Of a stretch of DNA of 34,893 nucleotides, positions 6,584 to 14,911 are shown piece by piece. This DNA is from Bacteroidetes bacterium 46-16 (GTDB lineage Bacteria > Bacteroidota > Bacteroidia > Chitinophagales > Chitinophagaceae). The stretch covers positions 1 through 34,893 of the forward strand of contig MKUN01000023.1 in assembly GCA_001897835.1 (NCBI GenBank), given 5' to 3'. The first letter of the stretch is position 1. The number at the start of each line of letters is the position of its first letter. Position numbers and translations under genes: made by a program. The notes below the pieces were generated by a model, which was not told where the DNA came from, searched no databases, and saw only the letters and a list, made by a program, of their open reading frames with translations.

Positions 6584-9178
6584 TTATTCTTTCACTATTT
6601 TATACACGTAGGCCCCGTTTATCCTGATGATATAGATACCTGTGGCAAGTGTTTGTATGTTTAGCTTTAAGTTGTTCTTGTTGCCGCTTTGCGTCAGCAC
6701 TTCTCTGCCTGTCATATCGGTCACTACTACATGTTCAATTGGCATGGGCGCGCTGATGTTAACAATATTGTTTGCAGGATTGGGTGCAATGTGTATCAAC
6801 TGCTGTGTGATATTTTTGACACCTGCAGTACAGTCATATACCACTATTGCTTTTTTGGCCGTATCTGCGCCGCATGGGGCGCTTACTATGTACAGTATAG
6901 TGTCCATGCCTGCGGTCACGCCCGTAACCATACCGGCTGTTACCGTAGTGTTGCCTGCCTGCGAAGACCATGCGCCGCCTGCCACGGTATCGGTAAGTGT
7001 TATGGTATCGCCGATACATACGCTGTCAAGCCCGCTGATCGGTCCCGCAACCGGTGTTTCGCAAAAGCTGAACTTGGCCAGTAAAGCGTCTGCGTCACCG
7101 GTAATGGTGTCCTGCCAGGCGCCTGCGGTTGCGATGCCGGAGGTACTGTATGTGTAACCGGTTACATATACATTGCCGTAGACATCGGCTGCGGGGGTGT
7201 TATAGTAATTATCGTCGCTGCTGCCTCCATAGTAGCTGCCCCATTGCAAGATGCCTGCGGTATCGAATTGCGCCAGGAACAGGTCGTAGGTACCACCCCC
7301 GTAAACGGGCTGGTAGGATCCCGGTGTGGTGATGCCGGAAGTGCTGGATGTATAGCCTGTGATATATGCATTGCCTAAAGGGCCTGTTGCTGCATATCCC
7401 TCCTCTTCATTGGCGCCTCCGTAATAAGTGGCCCATTGCAGTGCGCCCGAACTGTCGAACCGGGCCAGGAAGGCATCATAATCGCCTCCAAGCGTGTCCT
7501 GCCATGCCCCGGCAGTAGCGATACCTGAACTGCTGTAAGTGGTGCCTGCAAGATAAATATGCCCTGAAGTATCGGATGATACGGAATTGCCATAATCGTC
7601 GGCGCTGCCGCCATAGTACGTGGCCCACTGTAATGCACCGGAGCTGTCGAATTTTGCCAGGAAGCCATCTTCGCCGCCCGCGAGAGCAATTTGCCATGCG
7701 CCTGCGGTTGCTATACCCGAAGTGCTGTAGGTATAGCCTGATATATATATGTCCTCCGAAGGGCCGGTGCATACGCCATATATTTGATCGCCACTAGTGC
7801 CGCCAAAATAAGTGGCCCAGGAAAGGTTGCCCGTGCTATCAAATTTAGCAAGAAAGCCATCATTACCTCCCCCTATGGCCGCCTGGTAAGCGCCAACCGT
7901 AGCAATGCCTGTGCTGCTTGAGGTATAGCCGCTGAGCAGCAGATCGCCACTGTCATCGGTGGCCAGGCTAAAGTTGCTCTCGGAACCATTACCGCCAAAA
8001 TACGTAGCCCATTTTATCGCGCCGCTGCCATCGAATTTTGCGAGGAAGGCATCGGTATTACCACCGTGAGTCGTTTGATAAGCCCCTGCCGTAGCGATAC
8101 CGGCATTGCTGTATGTGTATCCCGAAATGAATACATTACCCTCCAGGTCGGTGGTCACCGAATGGCACTCATCCGTATTACCACCGCCATAGTACGTAGC
8201 CCAAAGCAAGATGCCGGAACTATCGAACTTGGCCAGGAAACCATCGATGTTACTTGCGAGGGATGTTTGATAGGCCCCTGCAGTTGCAATGTCTGTAGCG
8301 CTGAATGTTGAGCCTGCGATGAATACATTCCCGGCAGGATCTGTTTGAACCGCCGCGCTATTGTCACCGGCAGTGCCTCCGTAATAGGTGCCCCATACAA
8401 GAGTAGGGTCTATTACAAATGTGTTGTTGCAGGCGGCAATGCCGTAGCTTAATGTATTACCGTTCAGTATGAATTGGCTGCTTACCGCCTTCCCTTGCAG
8501 GTCATAAGTTTCAGGAGCTTGTTCTGTAATAGTTCCCTGTGGCGTTGCAGCTGTAAGACTGCCATCTGCGTTCAGGCTTAAGGTTGTGGCGCCGCCGTAT
8601 TTTAATTTTATGTCGCCTGCATTGCCGCCCGGCCTTACAACAAACTCATGTTTCAGTTGGCCATTGCTTATCCTGAATACCCAGTCGATATTGGGATACA
8701 CATTTTTATAGGTGACCTTACTGAAACTATGCGCAGTGAGCTCTTTACCCCCTGTCCAGTCGGTGAAATAATTTTGATAATAGGCTTGTTCGCCTTCCGT
8801 TACTACCCCGGCATTTTTGTTGGCGCCGATGAGTGCTACGTCCATGCGGTACATGCTGTATTGTCGTGGGGCAGGGTTGTCCTCTTGGTGTTTCCTGTTC
8901 CCTTTCAGGGGTTGGAGCGGCAGGTTTTCCGCCTTGCTGAACTGGTAGTGCAGTTCCCCGTTCCCGATGAATATATTGAGGCCCCCGGTAGCGGCCACGC
9001 TGAACTGGATGTCATTGCGCGGGTTGCGGTACTGGTCGCGAACCTGTCCTATATTCCGGGTAAAGGATAAAGGACCCTGGCTGTTAAAGGCAGTGTTACT
9101 CCCCGTATTGTTATCACGGGCATACACAGCAGAGGTTATTGCCAGCATAGCAAGCAGGCTTACGCACATTTTTTTCAT
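6584..9178 (-). CDS. T9SS-exported SBBP-repeat beta-propeller protein
   Basis: The 864-residue product has a signal peptide (1-20, MKKMCVSLLAMLAITSAVYA). An N-terminal domain contains NIGQVRDQ and resembles DUF7948. About seven tandem repeats of roughly 60 residues follow, each with the pattern GN-x-Y-(I/V)-(S/T)-GYT...GIATAGA(Y/W)Q...FLAKFD..G..WATYYGG (SBBP type). Then comes a short Ig/PKD-like module with paired Cys, and a C-terminal type A T9SS sorting domain (IAPNPANN...GREVL...ATGIYIIRI...KIVKE). It should cross the outer membrane and be released or anchored at the surface. Function is unknown; adhesion or binding is typical. A strong Bacteroidota promoter precedes it and a terminator follows, so it is probably monocistronic. 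Confidence 0.9.
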   Translation of the reverse strand: MKKMCVSLLAMLAITSAVYARDNNTGSNTAFNSQGPLSFTRNIGQVRDQYRNPRNDIQFSVAATGGLNIFIGNGELHYQFSKAENLPLQPLKGNRKHQEDNPAPRQYSMYRMDVALIGANKNAGVVTEGEQAYYQNYFTDWTGGKELTAHSFSKVTYKNVYPNIDWVFRISNGQLKHEFVVRPGGNAGDIKLKYGGATTLSLNADGSLTAATPQGTITEQAPETYDLQGKAVSSQFILNGNTLSYGIAACNNTFVIDPTLVWGTYYGGTAGDNSAAVQTDPAGNVFIAGSTFSATDIATAGAYQTSLASNIDGFLAKFDSSGILLWATYYGGGNTDECHSVTTDLEGNVFISGYTYSNAGIATAGAYQTTHGGNTDAFLAKFDGSGAIKWATYFGGNGSESNFSLATDDSGDLLLSGYTSSSTGIATVGAYQAAIGGGNDGFLAKFDSTGNLSWATYFGGTSGDQIYGVCTGPSEDIYISGYTYSTSGIATAGAWQIALAGGEDGFLAKFDSSGALQWATYYGGSADDYGNSVSSDTSGHIYLAGTTYSSSGIATAGAWQDTLGGDYDAFLARFDSSGALQWATYYGGANEEEGYAATGPLGNAYITGYTSSTSGITTPGSYQPVYGGGTYDLFLAQFDTAGILQWGSYYGGSSDDNYYNTPAADVYGNVYVTGYTYSTSGIATAGAWQDTITGDADALLAKFSFCETPVAGPISGLDSVCIGDTITLTDTVAGGAWSSQAGNTTVTAGMVTGVTAGMDTILYIVSAPCGADTAKKAIVVYDCTAGVKNITQQLIHIAPNPANNIVNISAPMPIEHVVVTDMTGREVLTQSGNKNNLKLNIQTLATGIYIIRINGAYVYKIVKE
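7070..8408 (-). repeat. seven tandem ~180-bp coding repeats (SBBP)
   Basis: The internal repeats of the T9SS protein are visible at DNA level as recurring caaatt/cgaattttgccaggaagcc-type and tacgtggccca-type segments about every 180 bases. They are diverged and probably not prone to slippage. Confidence 0.75.
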
Positions 9179-9199
9179 GGGTGTAAAAATTTATTTTAT

Positions 9200-9231
9200 C
9201 AAAAATAGTTTTTAAGTTTAAAACATTCAAA
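9200..9231 (-). promoter_or_regulatory. Bacteroidota-type promoter of the T9SS gene
   Basis: On the reverse strand TTTG (9231-9228), a 20-base AT-rich spacer and TATTTTTG (9207-9200) match the -33 TTTG / -7 TAnnTTTG consensus of the primary sigma factor in this phylum. The ATG at 9178 lies 21 bases after the -7 box, giving a short leader. Confidence 0.75.
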
Positions 9232-9347
9232 AAATATATTATTTATTGATTGTTTGATATGTATGTATTAAAAAATAAAATCATAAATTAACAGAAGCGT
9301 AAATACAGGCGTAAATATTATTTCCGTTAATTTTGAATAAAGAAACA

Positions 9348-10577
9348 ATGGACAGGCAAAGCGCGGCGATACTGGATAGCAGGTGTACTTATGATGACTG
9401 CCTGATCATGTCGTGCCTGAAGAGCCTTTTCCGGCGGGCAGATAAAGCAGCACCTGCATTTGTCATTAGCGACCATATTGCGGATATAAAAAAAGAACTG
9501 GAACAGCTTAATGTACAGGGTGCGGCAGAACTAACATACCCTTACCTGGCTGCTATGGAGACATCTATGCCCAATGTGGCTTTCCGCTACGCGGTGATCT
9601 ATAAAAATGACAGACCGGTATTGTTTGCTTACTTCCAGTTATTTAGCCTTAGCGCACAGAATTTCGATCTTGATAAAAACAAAAGCTTTGTAAAAGGTCT
9701 CTTCAGTTTTTTCCTTAAGCTGAAAAAGATAAAAGTACTGGTATCAGGAAATGCATTGCGGAATGAGACGCTTTGCTATTGCTTTAAAACGACCGACCTG
9801 GATAATGAAACTGCTTGCGAAGCCATTGCATCTGTTGCGGAAAAGATAGCTGCCGATGAGCATGCAACTGCCATCATATTAAAGGATGTGCCCCAGGCTG
9901 CAGGCATAGCCGGGTGGCTCACAGGCATAGGCTATCAGCAGCCATGGAAGGACCATGTGATGGTGATGGATATAGACCCGGAATGGAAGACAATGGCAGA
10001 TTATGTTTCGGCGCTGAGCCGCAAGTACAAAACGCGGGCAAACAAAATACTTGCTGCGGGCAGCAGCATAGCAATAAAGGAACTGGAGGAAGCGGATATA
10101 TTAAAGCATGGGAAAGCTATAAACAAGTTGTTCAGGAAGGTGACGGATAATCAGCCCTTTGTGCTTACCCGGCCCGGAGACAATCATTTTGCCCTATTGA
10201 AAAATGTGTATAATGAGCGCTTTGAATTTTTAGGGTTTTTTCGCGGAAATGAATTAGTGGCATTTTACAGTGCTTTTGTAACCGCTGAGGTGTACGAGCT
10301 CTATTATGCTGGCTTCGATTACGATCATAACAACGACTACCAGCTATACTTCAATATCCTTTTCTCCGGGCTGGAGCGGGCCATCCTGCTAAATAAGAAA
10401 CAATTGAAACTGGGCAGAACGTCCTTTGATGCAAAGGCAAGCCTGGGCGCCAAAGCGGTGGAAATGAATTATTATATCAAGACGGCCAATATCCCTGCTG
10501 CGGTGATCAATTGGTTCACCCACTATTTCTCCACTATGGAGGATGGAAGGTGGAAACAGCGGAACCCTTTGAAATAG
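9348..10577 (+). CDS. FemAB/GNAT-type acyltransferase-like protein
   Basis: I start at the ATG at 9348 (409 residues); a TTG five codons upstream is in frame but less likely. The C-terminal half shows the arrangement of BioF2/FemX-like GNAT domains. ALSRKYKTRANKI (near residue 225) is the conserved SxKxRxxI-type segment that precedes the second acetyltransferase fold. A strand pair FLGFFRGNELVAFYSAF and a D-N-DYQLYFNIL helix start follow. The N-terminal half is a degenerate copy. Family members transfer acyl or aminoacyl groups to cell-wall, lipid or sugar substrates, but no substrate is inferable here. It is convergent with the methyltransferase, ending 10 bases from it. A TAATTTTG match at 9328-9335 resembles a -7 box but has no good -33 partner. 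Confidence 0.65.
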   Translation: MDRQSAAILDSRCTYDDCLIMSCLKSLFRRADKAAPAFVISDHIADIKKELEQLNVQGAAELTYPYLAAMETSMPNVAFRYAVIYKNDRPVLFAYFQLFSLSAQNFDLDKNKSFVKGLFSFFLKLKKIKVLVSGNALRNETLCYCFKTTDLDNETACEAIASVAEKIAADEHATAIILKDVPQAAGIAGWLTGIGYQQPWKDHVMVMDIDPEWKTMADYVSALSRKYKTRANKILAAGSSIAIKELEEADILKHGKAINKLFRKVTDNQPFVLTRPGDNHFALLKNVYNERFEFLGFFRGNELVAFYSAFVTAEVYELYYAGFDYDHNNDYQLYFNILFSGLERAILLNKKQLKLGRTSFDAKASLGAKAVEMNYYIKTANIPAAVINWFTHYFSTMEDGRWKQRNPLK

Positions 10578-10587
10578 CACGGCCGGT

Positions 10588-11181
10588 CTATTTCTGGCCC
10601 ACAAACCGTATCACGTTCGATAAGCCATCGTGGTATATTCCTTCTTTGATATTGAGCTCAAGGCTTTGGAGCAGTTGTGTTTCCAGGTCTTTGAAATCTT
10701 CCTTTAAAATAGCCTCCGTATATAACATAGACCTGTCTTTAGGGCCGCCGGTATCATTCTTCAGTTGCAGTGGGTTATATGCTTCGAGAATAAGGGTGCC
10801 GCCGGGTTTTAGCCAGGTGATGATATTTTTGTTCAGGCGTTTTCGCACATCCGGGGGCAGGTGCGCAAAGATGATGGCCACGGCATCGGCACTGTTTTCG
10901 GGAAACGTTACTTCTGCTGCGTCCGATATGTTGTAATTAATATGCACTCCTTTTTTGCCTGCCAGGTCAAGGGCTTTCCGCTGCCCTTCGGTACTCTGGT
11001 CAAAAGCGTCTACGGTCCAGCCCTGCACTGCCGCATATACGCCATTCCTTCCTTCGCCATCGCAGGGCAGGATAATGTGCCCGGGCATTAACTTACCTAA
11101 TTGCTCCGCAAAAAACAGGTTTGGTTCCTCGCCGTATATGTACTCTTTAACGCTATAGCGCTCGTTCCAGAAGCTGCTCAT
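10588..11181 (-). CDS. class I SAM-dependent methyltransferase (TehB-like)
   Basis: The 197-residue product begins MSSFWNERYS, a common opening of small methyltransferases. The SAM-binding motif I is ILPCDGEGRNGVYAA (DGEGRN at 41-46). An acidic residue follows strand 2 (D61), then post-motifs around ISDAAEV, and AVAIIFAHLPPDVRKR and LKPGGTLILEAYN. This order matches TehB/thiopurine-type and UbiE-like enzymes. Substrate cannot be told from sequence. It is convergent with the acyltransferase gene and divergent from the Mla operon. No signal or membrane segment is present, so it is cytosolic. Confidence 0.8.
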   Translation of the reverse strand: MSSFWNERYSVKEYIYGEEPNLFFAEQLGKLMPGHIILPCDGEGRNGVYAAVQGWTVDAFDQSTEGQRKALDLAGKKGVHINYNISDAAEVTFPENSADAVAIIFAHLPPDVRKRLNKNIITWLKPGGTLILEAYNPLQLKNDTGGPKDRSMLYTEAILKEDFKDLETQLLQSLELNIKEGIYHDGLSNVIRFVGQK

Positions 11182-11266
11182 TGTTCATTTAGTATCCGCA
11201 CAAGTTACGGTATCCTTTATTATTACAAAATTTGGATGTCCCGGTCTGTTTTAATGATATTAATCA

Positions 11267-11282
11267 GGTCATATGTATGACC
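11267..11282. promoter_or_regulatory. 16-bp near-palindrome upstream of mlaE
   Basis: GGTCATATGTATGACC has arms GGTCAT/ATGACC that match perfectly, with one mismatch in the centre. It sits 54 bases before the mlaE start, between divergent genes, where a repressor or activator could bind. No regulator is adjacent, so this is only a candidate operator. Confidence 0.3.
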
Positions 11283-11336
11283 GGCCTCATTAAAGATGAA
11301 ACTAAATAGCCCCAGTTTTGAAGTTTAAAATGCGCT

Positions 11337-12110
11337 ATGCAGGGCAAAGAAGTAAAATGGAAAACATTCTTTAGTGAGACCGGGGCTATATCCCAGTTTA
11401 CCGGCTGGTTCTTCCATGAGTTCCTGCGGCCGCGTTATGAGTTCAGGGAGTTTTTGCGACAGTGTTTTGTAATAGGGTATAAGTCATTGCCCCTGATCGC
11501 CTTAACGGGCTTCATCATGGGCCTTGTGCTGACCATGCAGCTAAGGCCTACCCTAGTGAGCTATGGTGTTGAGGCAAGACTGCCCGATATGGTTAGCCTG
11601 TCCATTATACGCGAGATAGGGCCTGTGATAACCGCGCTCATTTTTGCAGGCAAGATCGGGTCGAGCATAGGTGCTGAACTAGGCTCAATGCGGGTAACGG
11701 AGCAAATAGATGCAATGGAAGTGTCGGGGACTAATCCTTATAAATTCCTGGTAGTTACCCGTGTATGGGCTACTACATTAATGCTGCCTGTATTGACCAT
11801 CCTGTCGGACGCCGTTGGTTTGTATGGCGGCTACCTGGGTATCAATATCCGGGGTGTCATGAGTCTTGACCTGTACATTAACGAGGTGCTCAATACCGTT
11901 GTTTTCAGTGATGTGATACCGGCTACGATCAAAACTTTCTTTTTTGGCTTTGCAGTGGGTATCATCGGTTGCTATAAAGGCTATAATTCAAAAAAAGGCA
12001 CCGAAGGTGTGGGCCGCTCTGCAAATTCTGCAGTAGTCCTTTCTTCATTGCTCATATTCATTATCGATCTTATAGTAGTGCAGATCACCGACCTGATGGG
12101 CCTAAACTAA
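11337..12110 (+). CDS. mlaE: MlaE/YrbE family lipid ABC permease
   Basis: MlaE-family permeases work with MlaF (ATPase) and MlaD (MCE) to move phospholipids between inner and outer membranes. The 257-residue protein has a soluble N-terminal segment, then several hydrophobic spans. It contains the characteristic EIGPVITALIFAGKIGSSIG-type region (about 96-115), GSMRVTEQIDAMEV and a C-terminal span ending VQITDLMGL. It is followed 5 bases later by mlaF. No mlaB or mlaC gene is adjacent, as is usual in Bacteroidota. In other contexts family members import steroids or aromatics (Mce/Tgd), but outer-membrane lipid homeostasis is most likely here. Confidence 0.93.
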   Translation: MQGKEVKWKTFFSETGAISQFTGWFFHEFLRPRYEFREFLRQCFVIGYKSLPLIALTGFIMGLVLTMQLRPTLVSYGVEARLPDMVSLSIIREIGPVITALIFAGKIGSSIGAELGSMRVTEQIDAMEVSGTNPYKFLVVTRVWATTLMLPVLTILSDAVGLYGGYLGINIRGVMSLDLYINEVLNTVVFSDVIPATIKTFFFGFAVGIIGCYKGYNSKKGTEGVGRSANSAVVLSSLLIFIIDLIVVQITDLMGLN

Positions 12111-12115
12111 AAACT

Positions 12116-12892
12116 ATGGATACAGCAGATCGCATTGCAGAAAAGCCAGTGAGCGAGCCACAAAGGACAGCGGTCCTCGAGATAAAGCAGTTAAAAAAGG
12201 CCTTTGGCAGCAATGTGGTCTTAGATGATTTTAACCTGGCCGTATACAGGGATGAGAATGTTGTGGTATTAGGACGGTCGGGCTCAGGTAAATCGGTGCT
12301 TATCAAATGTATCATAGGGCTCTTGAAACCGGATCTCGGCTCCATAAATGTTTTGGGAGAAGACGTGCTGGCTTTGGACCATGATGGACTGGACCATATC
12401 AGGATGCGCATAGGCTTTTTATTCCAGAGCAATGCCCTGTATGATTCGATGACCGTAAGGGAAAATCTTGAATTCCCGATGAGGCGGCATTTGAAAAATA
12501 TGAACACTGATGAGGTGAATGAACGGGTAAATGAGATGCTGAGCAATGTAGGCTTGCTGCATACCATCGATATGATGCCCTCAGAGCTGTCGGGCGGTAT
12601 GCAAAAACGTATCGCACTGGCCCGTACATTGATACTGAAGCCGGAGATCATCCTGTATGATGAACCTACCACCGGCCTTGACCCGGTAACGGGCAGGGAA
12701 ATAAGTACGCTGATGGTAGAAATGCAGGAGAAATACAAAACCTCATCCATCATCATCTCGCACGATATGAAATGTGTAAAGGCTACCGCCGACAGGGTGG
12801 TGGTGCTGGTGGACGGCAAAGCACATGCAATAGGCAGCTATGCCGACATCAGGCAGTCGGCAGATGAACGGGTAAAGCAATTTTTTGAATAA
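12116..12892 (+). CDS. mlaF: MlaF-type ABC ATP-binding protein
   Basis: This cytosolic ATPase of the Mla-type lipid transporter has 258 residues with Walker A GRSGSGKS (53-60), the signature LSGGMQKR (158-165) and Walker B ILYDEPTTGLDP (179-190). The H-loop is in SHDMK. The GGMQKR form is that typical of MlaF/Mkl ATPases, and the length is normal. It lies between mlaE and mlaD, 7 bases before the chosen mlaD ATG, consistent with one transcript and stoichiometric complex assembly. Confidence 0.95.
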   Translation: MDTADRIAEKPVSEPQRTAVLEIKQLKKAFGSNVVLDDFNLAVYRDENVVVLGRSGSGKSVLIKCIIGLLKPDLGSINVLGEDVLALDHDGLDHIRMRIGFLFQSNALYDSMTVRENLEFPMRRHLKNMNTDEVNERVNEMLSNVGLLHTIDMMPSELSGGMQKRIALARTLILKPEIILYDEPTTGLDPVTGREISTLMVEMQEKYKTSSIIISHDMKCVKATADRVVVLVDGKAHAIGSYADIRQSADERVKQFFE

Positions 12893-12899
12893 ACAGCTT

Positions 12900-13895
12900 A
12901 TGGCAAAACAAGCGATAAATAATATTAAACTGGGCGCATTTGTAATAGCCGGGCTTGCTATCCTGGTAGCTACCCTGTACCTGATAGGGCGCAACCAGAG
13001 CCTTTTTGGCAATAATATAAGCATCAGGGCAAGGTTCAGGAATGTGGCAGGACTTACTAAAGGCAATAATGTACGGTTTTCGGGCATACAGGCAGGGAAT
13101 GTCAGTTCACTGCAAATACTGGACGATACCACTATCGAGGTAACTATGCTTATTGACAAAAAATTCCAGCCTTATATACATAAAAATGCACTGGTGGCCA
13201 TTGGGAATGAGGGCCTGATGGGCAATAAGGTGATCAATATTTCAACCAACCCCCTGCCGGCAGCCCCGGTAGAGGGGCATGACCTGCTGCGATCAAAAAC
13301 AGAAGCCGGGACAAATGAAATGTTGTCCACTTTATCCGTAACGAATGACAATGTTGCTGTAATATCTGAAGACCTGAAGCAGACCATAAAAAGGCTGAAT
13401 AACAGTGCAGCACTATGGAACCTGCTGAACGATACATCGATAGCATATAACCTGAAAATATCCTTGTTGAATATACGGCAGGCTGCAGTGAAGGTGAACG
13501 AGATAGCGGATGGGCTGAATACTATTGTGGTGGATGCACAGGATGGTAAGGGTACTGTCGGTGCACTGCTGTCAGATACATCTGTAGCAGGCAACCTGAA
13601 AAAAGCCGTGCTCCATATCAATGATGCCTCTGCAGAGGCAGGCATATTGATAAACAGGCTGGATAGCCTGGTGCAGGATATACACTCGGGTGTAAACAAC
13701 AGCGATGGCACGGTTTATACATTGCTGAAAGACAGCGCTACGGCCACCAAACTCAGCAATAGCCTCGATAATATTGAAAAAGGCACTGCAGCATTTAGCG
13801 AAGATATGGAGGCCCTGAAGCACAATTTCCTTACCCGGCCTTATTTCAGGAAACAGGAAAAGGCAAAGAAGAAAGTAAAAGACAAAAGCAAGTAA
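12900..13895 (+). CDS. mlaD: MlaD-type MCE domain protein
   Basis: I start at the ATG at 12900 (331 residues); an upstream in-frame TTG at 12885 overlaps mlaF and is less likely. One N-terminal membrane helix (about 8-28, KLGAFVIAGLAILVATLYLIG) is followed by a single MCE domain. This holds the GLTKGNNVRFSGIQAGNV strand and VAIGNEGLMGNKVINI, the usual hallmarks of the lipid-tunnel hexamer. A long helical tail follows, rich in Asn, Asp and Leu, ending in lysine-rich KKVKDK. The tail is longer than in E. coli MlaD, as in many Bacteroidota homologs. It anchors in the inner membrane and faces the periplasm. Confidence 0.9.
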   Translation: MAKQAINNIKLGAFVIAGLAILVATLYLIGRNQSLFGNNISIRARFRNVAGLTKGNNVRFSGIQAGNVSSLQILDDTTIEVTMLIDKKFQPYIHKNALVAIGNEGLMGNKVINISTNPLPAAPVEGHDLLRSKTEAGTNEMLSTLSVTNDNVAVISEDLKQTIKRLNNSAALWNLLNDTSIAYNLKISLLNIRQAAVKVNEIADGLNTIVVDAQDGKGTVGALLSDTSVAGNLKKAVLHINDASAEAGILINRLDSLVQDIHSGVNNSDGTVYTLLKDSATATKLSNSLDNIEKGTAAFSEDMEALKHNFLTRPYFRKQEKAKKKVKDKSK

Positions 13896-13903
13896 CTTTA
13901 GGG

Positions 13904-14911
13904 ATGGATTCGCTGACCCATATAGTGATAGGAGCAAGCATCGGTGAAATATTCGCCGGTAAAAAATTGGGCCGAAAGGCCCTTTGGTGGGGCATGGCCG
14001 CACAAAGCCTGCCCGATATCGACTTTCTTGCTTCCTTCTGGGCAAGCCCTACCCAGGACCTCTTGGCGCATAGAGGCTTTACCCATTCCATCCTGTTTGC
14101 AGCTATGGCCACATTTTTTTGTGCCCTGGCTACAGAACGATGGCATAAGAAACATAACATATCACTGCAATACTGGATGCTTTTTTGGGGGCTGCAGATC
14201 ATTATCCACCTTTTTCTCGACTCTCTGAATGCATATGGTATCGGCTGGTTCGAGCCCTTCAGTCATGCCCGCATCAGCTTCAACGTCATTTTTGTGGCCG
14301 ATCCGCTTTTCAGTATATGGACCGCTCTTGCACTTATTTTCGTTTTTATATTTCATAAGCACAGGCGCAAAAAGCAATGGGCGATCATGGCACTATCAGT
14401 AAGCGTGGTGTACCTGCTGTATTGTGTTTCGAATAAAATGCGGGTGGAGCATGAGGTGAAAAAGATATTGCAGCAAAAACAAATAGCATACGGACGTCAT
14501 TTTACCACACCTACTATGTTCAATGACTGGTTATGGTACATAGTAGCCGAAAATGATTCAGGTTATTATGTAGGCTATTATTCCGTATTCAGTAAAAAGG
14601 AAGATATAAGCTTTAGCTATCATCCCCGTAATAGCTATTTACTTGCAGGCAAGCATGCGAGTGAAGATGTGCAAAACCTTTTGCGGTTTTCGCAGGGCTA
14701 CTACACAGCGCAGCAGTGGGGCGATACCCTTGTGTTCAACGATCTGCGCTTCGGGCAGATAGCAGGCTGGCGCGATAGCAATGCCCATTTCGTGTTTCAT
14801 TATTTCCTGTCGGGGACAAACGATAATGATATGGTATTGCAGCGTGGCCGCCTGGCTGCCGGGAACAAAGAGGATATTGCTTCGCTTATAAATAAAATAA
14901 AGGGTAATTAA
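13904..14911 (+). CDS. membrane-bound metal-dependent hydrolase, YdjM/DUF457-like
   Basis: The 335-residue protein follows mlaD by 8 bases. Histidine/aspartate motifs typical of the DUF457/YdjM family are visible: MDSLTH (H6), PDID (37-40), HRGFTHS (56-62) and HLFLDSLNAYG (102-112). They lie between hydrophobic helices (about 64-76, 92-106, 132-150, 157-170). These residues probably bind metal at the membrane face. The C-terminal half is soluble and unfamiliar, with many Tyr/Phe. The substrate of this family is not firmly known; phospholipid-type hydrolysis is a guess from its position next to the Mla genes. It overlaps by 4 bases the tail of the convergent PLD-type gene. Confidence 0.8.
   Translation: MDSLTHIVIGASIGEIFAGKKLGRKALWWGMAAQSLPDIDFLASFWASPTQDLLAHRGFTHSILFAAMATFFCALATERWHKKHNISLQYWMLFWGLQIIIHLFLDSLNAYGIGWFEPFSHARISFNVIFVADPLFSIWTALALIFVFIFHKHRRKKQWAIMALSVSVVYLLYCVSNKMRVEHEVKKILQQKQIAYGRHFTTPTMFNDWLWYIVAENDSGYYVGYYSVFSKKEDISFSYHPRNSYLLAGKHASEDVQNLLRFSQGYYTAQQWGDTLVFNDLRFGQIAGWRDSNAHFVFHYFLSGTNDNDMVLQRGRLAAGNKEDIASLINKIKGN

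Noticed and set aside
6417-6611. A 64-codon forward ORF after the YncE-type gene
   Set aside because: It runs through the terminator hairpin and into the opposite-strand T9SS gene, with no family match or ribosome site.
7129-8311. Several long ORFs opposite to the T9SS gene, rich in Arg and Cys
   Set aside because: They are shadows of the GC-biased SBBP repeats; their compositions are improbable for proteins.
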